64,000 bases of DNA. Source: Fluviicola taffensis DSM 16823. Lineage in GTDB: Bacteria; Bacteroidota; Bacteroidia; Flavobacteriales_D; Crocinitomicaceae. Numbering within the stretch: the stretch's first letter is position 1; each line of letters opens with the position of its first letter. The notes under the pieces are model-generated. The model worked only from the letters and a program-made list of their open reading frames with translations, did no database searches and was not told the DNA's origin. Where the stretch lies: assembly GCF_000194605.1 (NCBI RefSeq), contig NC_015321.1, positions 3,534,001-3,598,000 on the forward strand. Direction: 5' to 3'. This document shows positions 51,780-60,646 of the stretch, one piece after another. The position numbers were made by a program, and so were the translations under genes.

Positions 51780-54148
51780 ACGTCATTAAATTTTCTTCGG
51801 ATAGTTAGAAATGTCGCCAGAGAAACAACGGTAATTGAACTTAAGGGCATTAGGATGGTTGCAACAAATGGAGTTAATTGGCCAGTTACTGCAAATCCAA
51901 TTCCAGTAAGGTTGTAACAAAGTGAAAAGGCGAAACAAATCCGCAAGAATCTTTTTCCATCGCGAATGAATTGAAAATACGCAGCGAGTTTGTTTAAGTT
52001 TTCTGCTTTTAAAATGGCATCTGAAGCAGGAGTAAAGCGTACTAAATTTTCTGAAAGTGCAATTCCTACAAATGCTTCGTTGAGTGCTCCAGCATCATTT
52101 AATCCATCGCCAATCATGAGTGTATAATTGCCTTTTGCTTGCAGATCTTGGATAAATTCCTTTTTCTGAAGTGGTTGTTGTTCAAAATGAAAGCTTGTTC
52201 CTACTGGGAAGAGTTGCTTCAATAATTCTAAATCTTTGGGTTTATCACCAGAAATAACGGCTAATTGGTAAGTTGAACCTAAATTTTGGACAAGTTCTTT
52301 GAGTTGGTTGCGCAATTTGGAATGAAATAGAAAAGTTCCCAAGAGTTTTCCTTCTGCAGCGAAGTAAACTACTGATTCATTTGGATATTGCTCCTCCAAT
52401 CCAAGAAAAGAAGCGGATCCAAGTTGAAAGAAACCAAATGAGATTCCTCTTCCAGGGATTTCAATCGGCGAAATTGTTGCGTCAGATTGTTGAATAGTGA
52501 GAGAAAAATAGTCGTGTATTGCTCTAGCATAGGGATGAATTGCATGCTTGGTCATTTCATGAAGCGCCAATTTTTCAAATTCTGAAAGTGTTCTTCCGGT
52601 GTATTCGATTTGCTTGTGATCTTGTTCTGTTAATGTTCCTGTTTTGTCGAAAACAAGGTAGTTGCATTGCTGAATGCGTTCAATAATGGCTGTATTTCGA
52701 AGATAAAAACCGTTTTTGCCTAATACGCGCAACATATTTCCGTATACAAATGGAACGGATAATGCCAAAGCACAAGGACAAGCCACAATTAGAATGGCTG
52801 TAACAACTTCTGGAATTTGACGAGGATCAATCCAAATCCAAACTATGGAGGAAACAATCGCAAGAATAAGAACTGCAGCAATGAAGTATTTTGAAATGCG
52901 GTCTTGTCGGGTTTGAAAAGATAATTCTGTTCGTTTGGTATGCCTGTCGTTCCAAAGTTGGGTCAAAGTACTTCGCTCGGTGGTTTTAGATACAACCAAT
53001 TGAATAGTTTCTCCAAAATTCTTTCCTCCAGCATAAAGCAAATCTCCCTTTTTCTTTTCAATCCAATCAGCTTCACCACTAACGAAACTGTAATCAACTG
53101 TTGCTTTTTCGGTTAATAAAATGCAATCACAAGGTATGATTTCTTCGTTTCGAATGGAAATTTCATCTCCAACTTGCAGTTTATCAATAGGACAAAGTAC
53201 GGAGTCTGAACTTGTTTTTTTGATCACAGCAACGGGGAAGTAAGCTCTAAAATCGCGTTCAAATGACAGCCATTGATAGGTTTTTCCCTGAAACCATTTT
53301 CCGATGAGTAAGAAAAAGATAAAAGCAGCAAAGGAATCCATGTATCCTGGCCCTTCTTGACTGAAAATGGCCACACAACTACGAATGTAAAGCGCTAAAA
53401 TTCCGATTGCTATTGGAATATCGAGGTTTAAATTACGCAATCTCATTCCCGCAATTGCAGATTTGAAATAATCTCGTGCTGAAAAGAGCAAAACAGGAAT
53501 GGAAACCGCAAAAGAGAGATAAGAGCTAAATTCCCGAATCCCAGAGTAGGTTTGGTCAATTCCCAAATACTCGGGAAAACTCCAAAGCATGATACTCCCA
53601 AAAGCAAATCCTGCAACACCCAATTGGAGCAACAAGCGTTTGTCAAAAGTGGATGCTGATTTGTCGATGGCTTTAAAGTTTGGCTCGTATCCAATTTTTG
53701 TAAGTAAACGTGCTAATTCAGATAGTTTTATGAGTTCTGTAGTGACGGTAATCGTTGCTGTTTTTTTTGGGAAATGAACGGAAGAACTTAAGATTCCTTC
53801 GTTTAATTTATGTAGGTGTTCTAAAAGATAAATACAACTCGCACAGTGGATTTGAGGTAAATGCAAGGTGAGTTTAACGGTGCTTCCTTCTTGAAAATCA
53901 ATATACTTTTTACGAATTTCTAAATCATCTAGAACAGCAAAAGTTTCTTCTGCAGTTTTATTTGGACGAATGCCTGCATTTGCATCTTGTTCGTAATAAG
54001 CTCCGAGTGAATGTGAAGAAAGTAATTGATATACTTGCTTGCAACCGTTGCAGCAAAAGGAATGGTCATCGGCATAAAAAATAGTTGGAGATAAACTATC
54101 GTGGCAATGATAACAGGTATTGTTTTCCGTTTGATTTTCCATGCTCAT
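51776..54148 (-). CDS. ccoI: Copper-type P1B ATPase of the cbb3 cluster (CcoI-like)
   Basis: 790 aa from ATG 54148, two bases after the hemN stop. Order: N-terminal Cys-rich metal domain (CYHC, CCNGC), an HMA domain with HCASC, about eight membrane helices, the ion-binding CPCALALSVP, phosphorylation site DKTGTLT and hinge GDGLNDAGALNEAF. This type exports Cu+ into the periplasm for cbb3 oxidase assembly. It is encoded next to hemN and fnr, opposite the ccoN operon. Confidence 0.92.
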   Translation of the reverse strand: MSMENQTENNTCYHCHDSLSPTIFYADDHSFCCNGCKQVYQLLSSHSLGAYYEQDANAGIRPNKTAEETFAVLDDLEIRKKYIDFQEGSTVKLTLHLPQIHCASCIYLLEHLHKLNEGILSSSVHFPKKTATITVTTELIKLSELARLLTKIGYEPNFKAIDKSASTFDKRLLLQLGVAGFAFGSIMLWSFPEYLGIDQTYSGIREFSSYLSFAVSIPVLLFSARDYFKSAIAGMRLRNLNLDIPIAIGILALYIRSCVAIFSQEGPGYMDSFAAFIFFLLIGKWFQGKTYQWLSFERDFRAYFPVAVIKKTSSDSVLCPIDKLQVGDEISIRNEEIIPCDCILLTEKATVDYSFVSGEADWIEKKKGDLLYAGGKNFGETIQLVVSKTTERSTLTQLWNDRHTKRTELSFQTRQDRISKYFIAAVLILAIVSSIVWIWIDPRQIPEVVTAILIVACPCALALSVPFVYGNMLRVLGKNGFYLRNTAIIERIQQCNYLVFDKTGTLTEQDHKQIEYTGRTLSEFEKLALHEMTKHAIHPYARAIHDYFSLTIQQSDATISPIEIPGRGISFGFFQLGSASFLGLEEQYPNESVVYFAAEGKLLGTFLFHSKLRNQLKELVQNLGSTYQLAVISGDKPKDLELLKQLFPVGTSFHFEQQPLQKKEFIQDLQAKGNYTLMIGDGLNDAGALNEAFVGIALSENLVRFTPASDAILKAENLNKLAAYFQFIRDGKRFLRICFAFSLCYNLTGIGFAVTGQLTPFVATILMPLSSITVVSLATFLTIRRKFNDV

Positions 54149-54150
54149 TT

Positions 54151-55506
54151 TTAGATTGTCATGCTGAATTGTTTCACTGGATTTTGATCTTTCAAATAGG
54201 CATCGAATGCCATGCAGCAATTTCTGATAAAGGGAATTCCTTTGGGAAGAATGCGAACGGTATTTTGATTCATTTCAACAAGGTCATCAGTAATGAGTTC
54301 GTGTAATTGCAGTTCTAATTCCAATTTACTAATAACAGAATTTTCTGGAATTAGGGTTTCAAAACGACACATCAAATTTAATATATGTTGTCGAATTTCC
54401 ATATCTCCTTTACTCATTTCGTGTCCGCGAGTGATAGGCATTTTTCCTTTTTCAATCAATTCAAGGTAGTTAGAAACGGATTTTTCATTTTGAGCAAAAC
54501 CAAATTCACATTCTGAAATTGCCGACATTCCAAGTCCAATTAGTAAATTGGAAGTTTGAGTCGTATATCCCATAAAATTTCGATGTAATTTTTTTTCAGA
54601 AGCTGCAATTGCTAGTGAGTCAGAAGGAAGTGCGAAATGATCCATACCAATTTCTATATATCCTTCAGTTACAAAAGCTTGCTTTGCTAATTCGTATAAT
54701 TGCCGTTTTAAAGATGCATCGGGAAGATCTTCTTCGTTGTATCCGCGTTGTCCAGTTCCTTTTATCCAAGGTACATGTGCGTAAGAATACAAGGCAATTC
54801 GCTGCGGTTTGAAATTCAAAGTTTGTTGAATAGTTTTCTGAAATCCACCTAGGTTTTGTTTTGGTAAACCATAAACGAGATCGTGAGAAATTCCAGTAAA
54901 TCCAGTCTCTTGAGCATTTTTATGGCAATTAGCAACTTGATCTACAGTTTGGATTCGGTGAATGGCTTGTTGCACGATTGAATCGTAATCTTGTATTCCA
55001 AAACTAACTCTGCGAAATCCTTGTTGGTGAAGTGTTTGCAAATGTTCCAAACTAGTAGAATTAGGATGCGCTTCAAAACTCAATTCCGAATTTGGAGTGA
55101 AAGGGAAAATGTACTTAATTCCTTCAATCAATCTGCTCAATTCTGATGCAGCAAAAAAAGTGGGGGTTCCACCACCCAAATGAAGTTCATTGATTTGGGT
55201 GTTTTTATCCAAAGATATTGCAAGAAGCTGCCATTCTTTTAAAACCGCATCGATGTATCTTTTTTCTACTTGGTGATTCTTGGTGATGTGTTTGTGACAA
55301 CCGCAGAAGGTACAAAGTGAATCACAATAGGGTAGATGGATATAGAGCGAAAGGTTTTTTGATGCATTCTTCTGCTGAGACATTTGAATCAATTTCAACC
55401 ATTTTTCTGATTCCCATTGTTGCACATTCCAATAGGGAACAGTAGGATAAGAGGTATATCTCGGACCTGGAACATTATACTTTGCAATCAGACTTGAATC
55501 GATCAT
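54151..55506 (-). CDS. hemN: Oxygen-independent coproporphyrinogen III oxidase
   Basis: 451 aa from ATG 55506. Radical-SAM cluster motif: YIHLPYCDSLCTFCGCHKHI (C-x3-C-x2-C-x-C of HemN). The start NVPGPRYTSYPTVPYW and LHLGGGTPTF and SFGIQDYD are typical. It turns coproporphyrinogen III to protoporphyrinogen IX without oxygen, so heme is available for the oxidase at low oxygen. A TAGTTTTG promoter lies at 55518-55525 on the minus strand. It is transcribed with ccoI. Confidence 0.93.
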   Translation of the reverse strand: MIDSSLIAKYNVPGPRYTSYPTVPYWNVQQWESEKWLKLIQMSQQKNASKNLSLYIHLPYCDSLCTFCGCHKHITKNHQVEKRYIDAVLKEWQLLAISLDKNTQINELHLGGGTPTFFAASELSRLIEGIKYIFPFTPNSELSFEAHPNSTSLEHLQTLHQQGFRRVSFGIQDYDSIVQQAIHRIQTVDQVANCHKNAQETGFTGISHDLVYGLPKQNLGGFQKTIQQTLNFKPQRIALYSYAHVPWIKGTGQRGYNEEDLPDASLKRQLYELAKQAFVTEGYIEIGMDHFALPSDSLAIAASEKKLHRNFMGYTTQTSNLLIGLGMSAISECEFGFAQNEKSVSNYLELIEKGKMPITRGHEMSKGDMEIRQHILNLMCRFETLIPENSVISKLELELQLHELITDDLVEMNQNTVRILPKGIPFIRNCCMAFDAYLKDQNPVKQFSMTI

Positions 55507-55517
55507 GATTTTTTTCA

Positions 55518-55593
55518 CAAAACTAGGAGCTAATATCCGTGTAAAAAATGATGTGGATCAGGTTTTTTGAATGGAGTATTTTGGCTACCTTTG
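55518..55593. promoter_or_regulatory. Divergent hemN/fnr control region with one FNR-like box
   Basis: TGATGTGGATCA (55549-55560) matches the FNR core TGAT-N4-ATCA exactly. The hemN -7 element TAGTTTTG is at 55518-55525 (minus) and the fnr -7 element TACCTTTG at 55586-55593 (plus). With starts ~4 bases past each element, the box is centred about 41 and 42 bases upstream of the two start points. Confidence 0.65.
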
Positions 55594-55622
55594 TTAAAAT
55601 TTTTTGTTCTAAAAACAAGTCT

Positions 55623-56318
55623 ATGGTAGAAAAATCGCATAAACATGTGAGCTGTGAAGCTTGTGCCGTTAGAACAAATAGTTTGTTTGGTCAGTTTACT
55701 GCAGATGAAGTACATGATTTGAACCACCATAAATCGTGTCAGTTTTATAAAAAGAATCAAACTATTTTTGTCCAAGGAAGTTTTCCAAGAGGCGTTTTCT
55801 GTATCAATCACGGAAAAGTGAAGGTTTATGCTTTGGGTGATGAAGGAAAGGAACAGATTGTGCATATTGCAAAAGCAGGTGAAGTCATTGGGTTTAGAGC
55901 CATGCTGAGCGGAGAGCAATATAAATTATCAGCTACAACACTTGAAGATTCCAACGTTTGTTTTGTATCTAAGGATGATTTTTTGAATATGATGGATACA
56001 AATGTTAGTTTACGGAATTCACTCATTCAGGAATTATCCAAAGAATTGGGCGAGCGCGCAATTTTTATAACGAACCTTGCTCAGAAAACAGTTCGCGAAC
56101 GCTTAGCTTATTCCTTGATGATTCTAGCAGATATTTATGGAGAAGATCCCATTAATTTATCTCGTGAAGATTTGGCCAATTTCGTTGGAACTGCAACTGA
56201 AACATTGATTCGTTTACTCAAAGAAATGAAAGAAGACGGGTATATCGATACCCAAACCCGCAAAATTTTTATTCTCAAAAAAGAAGAGTTGATTCAACTT
56301 GCTGGTGGACATCGGTAA
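55623..56318 (+). CDS. Crp/Fnr-family transcription regulator
   Basis: 231 aa from ATG 55623. The earlier in-frame codons lie in the promoter. Residues ~10-40 hold C-E-A-C and a later Cys, but the third Cys of the E. coli Fnr cluster (C-x2-C-x5-C) is absent, so a [4Fe-4S] cluster of that type is doubtful. The cyclic-nucleotide-like domain has FVQGSFPRGVFCINHGKVKV. The C-terminal HTH is LSREDLANFVGTATETLIRL with Glu and Arg of the E-x-x-x-R recognition motif. It is likely the regulator of hemN, ccoI and the cco operon. Confidence 0.88.
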   Translation: MVEKSHKHVSCEACAVRTNSLFGQFTADEVHDLNHHKSCQFYKKNQTIFVQGSFPRGVFCINHGKVKVYALGDEGKEQIVHIAKAGEVIGFRAMLSGEQYKLSATTLEDSNVCFVSKDDFLNMMDTNVSLRNSLIQELSKELGERAIFITNLAQKTVRERLAYSLMILADIYGEDPINLSREDLANFVGTATETLIRLLKEMKEDGYIDTQTRKIFILKKEELIQLAGGHR

Positions 56319-56325
56319 GTTCTAA

Positions 56326-58302
56326 TTATCGATAGTATTGCAGTTTATTTTTCATCCGCTTCAAATTACGAAGTGTCCAGCTCAAATTTTCGTTGTTTAG
56401 TGGATTGTCACACAAAGTATCCAGTTTTTGTTTCAAGGCATTTAAGACCTTTCTCTGCAGATTTGTTTGTTCGTAAGGTCCATCGACTTCATATTCCATT
56501 TTTTGATCAAGATACATGTCGCATAAAGCACTGAGCTTTTCAGCATCTGTTTTTGTGCACATCTTTTGGTTGTCAATTGATTGGATTAATTCAAGAGCAT
56601 TTTTTGCATACTGATCCCGTAGTTGTTTCACTTTCGTTTGATCTACTTTGCTTAATGCTAGGAAATAAACTTCCAGAAACTTGTAATCATTTTTAGCAAT
56701 TCGTTCCTTCAGGTTCAATTGTTTGCTAAATTCCTCAAAGGTTTTATGAGATGGATCTTGCAGTGTTAAATCGTTGAAAAAATAGTCCAGTAATCTCGAA
56801 CCAGTGATATTTCGTATCAGATCTTTATCTGACTGGAAATTCACCCTGTTCGCACGGATTGCTTTTTCCAAATAACTGAACGATTGATCGTCCCAGGTAG
56901 AATTACTGGTTACGGCTGTCAATTCGTAGATCATATTTCTTTTTGCAAAAAAATTCATCAACGGTGAATCATAGAACATAGAAGGAGTTGAAGAGTAGAA
57001 TACACGCTCCGGATTGCAGTGAATAAAATCCAATAAACACAAATCAACGGCCGGCATAAATCCATTTTTCACCGAAAGCTCCTGCTTTACTCCCTGAATT
57101 GAAAGACTCAACATGTTTGCACCTTGCGGCATATCTTCATACCCTAAAAGTTCTTTTGGAGCGATTTGTCGTGGCTTTTTACTCGCCTTCAGCTGTTTTA
57201 TCCATTCCGAATAGGGAAGAACCGGTTCGTTTTTAGGATTTAGAATCAAAGCTGTTCGGCAATAGAATTGGTATTCTTCCTTGGACAAAGAAGTTTTCAC
57301 CGAAGTTGTACCTTTTATTAAATCGAAATACCAGGCAGTTTGAAGCAGTGAATAATTGATCACCGTGACATCTTTTCGAAAACCAAGTACTTCCTGAACA
57401 TACCAAAGTGGAAATGTATCCGAATCGCCTGCTGTGATTAGAACGCCATTTTTGGCACAATCAATTAATAATTCTTTGGCGTATGCAATGGCTTCTTCAC
57501 CATACTTGGCTTGTTTTAGAAAAACCGCTGCACGTTCATTTTCCCGAACGGATAACATCGTATGGTAATAGTTAAGAATATCGTGATTGATCTTTAGATT
57601 CAAATCGTCGAAAACCAAGGGTTTGAATGTTGGATCTTTTTGCTGAATTTTTCGGTAACAGTCCAGACTTTTTTCGCTGAGTTCCATAAAGGAAGTGATT
57701 CTGTTCTTTGGGAGTTTCTGATAACCTAATTCAGGAAGGTCTTTTGTTTTCAGGATATCGCTTCCCATCTGATTCGGATGAATATAATCGCATGCTTCAT
57801 CGGAATAAGCTCTTGCCAGCATTTCCAATTCAGGGGAAGTAAGATCTTCCTGATCTTTCAGTAGTTCGATTAGTTCATGGGTAGAATTCGGGTAACCAAA
57901 TAAATAGTTCATATCGTAAGACGTTTCAAAGCTTTTGGAAGCTATTAATCCCTGATCGTAAACTTGACCGCTGTATGCTTGTTTATCTATGTATGGAGAT
58001 AAATCCGGTTTTAGATATTTTTTTGTTTCAGCATCCCAAACTTTCAGGAATGTAGGATCTTTTAATTTGTTTTCTTGCCATGAAACGATCTTCAGGTAAT
58101 ATCCATCTGCTTTTTTAGCTAAATTGAATTGACAATTATTTCCCGGTGCGGTAATCAGTTTATTTACTTGTGTATAAACCTCTTCAAATGCAGGAAACGG
58201 ATTTTCCCGTAGAGCAGATAACGAGTTTGATGAAGCACTTTGGCAGCTGGTGATTATTAGAAATAAAGCAAGGCCGGATAGTAATTTAAGTGTCGCTTTC
58301 AT
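56326..58302 (-). CDS. Lipoprotein resembling the soluble C-terminal part of DUF2723 proteins
   Basis: 658 aa. A lipoprotein signal ends IITSC. The block CAKNGVLITAGDSDTFPLWY then VQEVLGFRKDVTVINYSLLQTAWY is the motif of the soluble region of DUF2723 membrane proteins (protein O-mannosyltransferase-like), but here there are no membrane helices. The C-terminal third is helical. It may share a ligand with DUF2723 proteins. It is convergent with fnr. Function unknown. Confidence 0.6.
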   Translation of the reverse strand: MKATLKLLSGLALFLIITSCQSASSNSLSALRENPFPAFEEVYTQVNKLITAPGNNCQFNLAKKADGYYLKIVSWQENKLKDPTFLKVWDAETKKYLKPDLSPYIDKQAYSGQVYDQGLIASKSFETSYDMNYLFGYPNSTHELIELLKDQEDLTSPELEMLARAYSDEACDYIHPNQMGSDILKTKDLPELGYQKLPKNRITSFMELSEKSLDCYRKIQQKDPTFKPLVFDDLNLKINHDILNYYHTMLSVRENERAAVFLKQAKYGEEAIAYAKELLIDCAKNGVLITAGDSDTFPLWYVQEVLGFRKDVTVINYSLLQTAWYFDLIKGTTSVKTSLSKEEYQFYCRTALILNPKNEPVLPYSEWIKQLKASKKPRQIAPKELLGYEDMPQGANMLSLSIQGVKQELSVKNGFMPAVDLCLLDFIHCNPERVFYSSTPSMFYDSPLMNFFAKRNMIYELTAVTSNSTWDDQSFSYLEKAIRANRVNFQSDKDLIRNITGSRLLDYFFNDLTLQDPSHKTFEEFSKQLNLKERIAKNDYKFLEVYFLALSKVDQTKVKQLRDQYAKNALELIQSIDNQKMCTKTDAEKLSALCDMYLDQKMEYEVDGPYEQTNLQRKVLNALKQKLDTLCDNPLNNENLSWTLRNLKRMKNKLQYYR

Positions 58303-58458
58303 GAAGTAATTTTTGCTAAAAATAAGAAGAGGATTGGAAATAACCGGAATTAAGTGAGAATTTAAAGTTCTTCTTTTCTAAATAATAGGTTTCCAATGAT
58401 GTAGATGACCATGAACTTAATTTAACTTTTTGATTCGTTTTTTATGCGATTTGATTGC

Positions 58459-58466
58459 TAAATTTG
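58459..58466 (+). promoter_or_regulatory. Possible -7 element for the HugZ-like gene
   Basis: TAAATTTG matches TAnnTTTG, 109 bases before ATG 58576, giving a long leader. The rest of the 273-base gap shows nothing distinct. Confidence 0.35.
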
Positions 58467-58575
58467 CGCCAATGACAATTCTCTGACAATCTTCTGATAT
58501 TTTTTATATAATAAAAATTTGAAGTTTTTTGTGAATAGTCAATTTAGACATGAATTATCTTAAATAGTAATACAA

Positions 58576-59109
58576 ATGGCAGCAGAACACAACGCAGCAG
58601 CAACAAAACCAATTGAGCCGAAAGTAAATGAACTTATTGGATCACGTAAATCAATCATTCTTGCAACAGTAGATGCGGAAGGAAATCCTACTTCTAGTTA
58701 TGCACCGTTTGCACGATCAGGGAATAAATTCTATATTCTTGTTTCGTTTATGGCTCGTCATACGAAGAATTTAAAAGAAGTTGGTAAAGTTTCAGCCATG
58801 TTTGTTGAAGATGAATCAGAAACCAATCAGATTTATGCGCGTCACCGATTGACATTGGATGTTTCTACAAAAGAAATCGCAAGGGATACACCAGAGTGGG
58901 AAGAAGGAGTTTCAAAATTACAAGCTGCTCATGGAAAGATTTTAGATATTTTAGTTGGAATGCAGGATTTTATTATGATTGAATTAACTACAATCAAAGG
59001 GGCTTATGTAAATGGCTTTGGAAGTGCATACTTTGTAGATGAGAACTTGGAAATTCTTCAGCATAGAAATGATATTAATCACCAACCGGTGGAGAAGTCT
59101 TCGAATTAA
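58576..59109 (+). CDS. HugZ-like heme-utilisation / pyridoxamine-oxidase-fold protein
   Basis: 177 aa, split-barrel FMN-type fold. The block SIILATVDAEGNPTSSYAPF is the typical first half, and FMARHTKNLKE, VSAMFVEDE with QIYARHRLTLDV is close to HugZ-family heme oxygenases. The C-terminal heme-binding extension of HugZ is short or absent. It may degrade heme or bind flavin; uncertain which. Monocistronic. Confidence 0.75.
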   Translation: MAAEHNAAATKPIEPKVNELIGSRKSIILATVDAEGNPTSSYAPFARSGNKFYILVSFMARHTKNLKEVGKVSAMFVEDESETNQIYARHRLTLDVSTKEIARDTPEWEEGVSKLQAAHGKILDILVGMQDFIMIELTTIKGAYVNGFGSAYFVDENLEILQHRNDINHQPVEKSSN

Positions 59110-59198
59110 TCATTCGTTTTTTTGAATAAAATGGTCCTCGAATATAACTCTTTTGGTTGTTTCGGGGATTTTTTATGTTCAGCTGTGAAGGAACTCAG

Positions 59199-59206
59199 TA
59201 TGTTTG
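59199..59206 (+). promoter_or_regulatory. -7 element of pepT
   Basis: TATGTTTG matches TAnnTTTG and lies 30 bases before ATG 59237. It overlaps a TTG at 59204, which cannot therefore be the start. Confidence 0.55.
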
Positions 59207-59236
59207 GGCTTCGCTTTTCTGAAAACTTCTACCTTT

Positions 59237-60502
59237 ATGAAAAAAAATAGTACATCTATGAAAAACTCTCCATATTCAGTAGAAGAACGTTTTGTGCGCT
59301 ATGTACAAATTGATACTACTGCAGATCCTAATTCACCTTCTTTTCCTTCCAGTGAGAAACAAAAAGATCTTTCTCATTTATTAGTGAAAGAATTGAAGGC
59401 ATTGGGAATAGAAGATGCTGAATCGGATCAGTGGGGGTATGTGTATGCAACGATTCCTGCTACATCGGCAAAAGAGAATATTCCGACGATTTGTTTTTGT
59501 TCGCACATGGATACTGCTCCAGATTGTTCAGGAACAAACGTAAAACCAATTATTCACCGCAATTATACAGGTGCGCCGATTACACTTCCAGATGATCCGA
59601 CTCAAATTATTACAACTGAAAAACACGCGTATTTAAAAGAGAAAATCGGTGATGACTTAATTACTGCTTCTGGCTTGACTTTACTTGGAGCAGATGACAA
59701 AGCAGGAGTGGCAATTATCATGGATTTGGCGGAACAATTGATGAAGAAGAAGGATATTCCTCATGGGAAAATTCGTATTCTGTTTACTCCAGATGAAGAA
59801 GTTGGAAGAGGGGTAGAACAATTGGACATGGAAAAGCTGTGTGCTGATTTTGGTTATACCTTGGATTCTGGAGAATTGGGAGCTATTGAAGACGAATCTT
59901 TTTCTGCAGATGCTATGACTTTTGTAATTACAGGAGTGAGTGCACATCCTGGTTACGCAAAAGGAAAAATGGTTCATGCCATGAAAGTTGCAAGTGCATT
60001 TGTAGATGCATTGCCAAAAGATGAATGGTCGCCCGAAAGTACAAGAGATAGAGAAGGTTTTGTTCATCCAACAGCTATTACCGGTGGATTGGAAGAAGTA
60101 ACGGTAAGTTTTATTATTCGAGATCACATTACAGCCAAGCTTTCAGAGTATGAAACACGTTTGGAAGGGATTTTGAAAGAAACTATCACCAAATTCCCTG
60201 GAGCAACTTATACTTCAAAAGTGACGGAGCAATACCGTAATATGAAAGAGATCATTCAAGATGTTCCTTTCGTTACCAATTATGCCATCGAAGCAATGGA
60301 AAATGCTGGAATCACTCCAAAACCAACAATTATTCGAGGAGGAACAGATGGTTCGCGTATGTCTTTCATGGGCTTACCATGTCCGAATATTTTCACTGGA
60401 GAAATGGCCATTCACAGCCGACACGAGTATGTGAGTATTCAGGATATGCAGAAGGCGGTGGATACTTTAGTAGAATTGGTACAGATTTGGGAGAAACACT
60501 GA
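59237..60502 (+). CDS. pepT: Peptidase T (tripeptidase)
   Basis: 421 aa from ATG 59237; ATG 59258 is an alternative. M20 zinc peptidase: FCSHMDTAPDCSGTNVKPII (His and Asp), TLLGADDKAGVAIIMDL (bridging Asp), FTPDEEVGRG (catalytic Glu and Glu ligand), SFSADAMTFVITGVSAHPGY, and GGTDGSRMSFMGLPCPNIFT near the C-terminus. It removes the N-terminal residue of tripeptides in the cytoplasm. Confidence 0.93.
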   Translation: MKKNSTSMKNSPYSVEERFVRYVQIDTTADPNSPSFPSSEKQKDLSHLLVKELKALGIEDAESDQWGYVYATIPATSAKENIPTICFCSHMDTAPDCSGTNVKPIIHRNYTGAPITLPDDPTQIITTEKHAYLKEKIGDDLITASGLTLLGADDKAGVAIIMDLAEQLMKKKDIPHGKIRILFTPDEEVGRGVEQLDMEKLCADFGYTLDSGELGAIEDESFSADAMTFVITGVSAHPGYAKGKMVHAMKVASAFVDALPKDEWSPESTRDREGFVHPTAITGGLEEVTVSFIIRDHITAKLSEYETRLEGILKETITKFPGATYTSKVTEQYRNMKEIIQDVPFVTNYAIEAMENAGITPKPTIIRGGTDGSRMSFMGLPCPNIFTGEMAIHSRHEYVSIQDMQKAVDTLVELVQIWEKH

Positions 60503-60561
60503 CAGGTTCAAAAGTTCCAATGTTCAAAAGGTTTAAAATTGATAAAATGGAAAGTTTTTAT

Positions 60562-60631
60562 TTGAACTATTGAACTATTGAACTATTGAACTATTGAACT
60601 ATTGAACTATTGAACTATTGAACTATTGAAC
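60562..60631. repeat. Octamer tandem repeat TTGAACTA, 8.75 copies
   Basis: The unit TTGAACTA is repeated perfectly for 70 bases. It ends 15 bases before the ATG (60647) of the aminotransferase gene and begins 59 bases after the pepT stop. Slippage would change spacing between any promoter in or before the repeat and the gene. Confidence 0.95.
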
Positions 60632-60646
60632 ACGATTTATTTAGCA

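Noticed and set aside
59681-60127. A 148-codon open frame on the minus strand
   Set aside because: It lies wholly opposite pepT, whose motifs are unmistakable, and its translation is Cys/Phe/Ser-rich with no family pattern.
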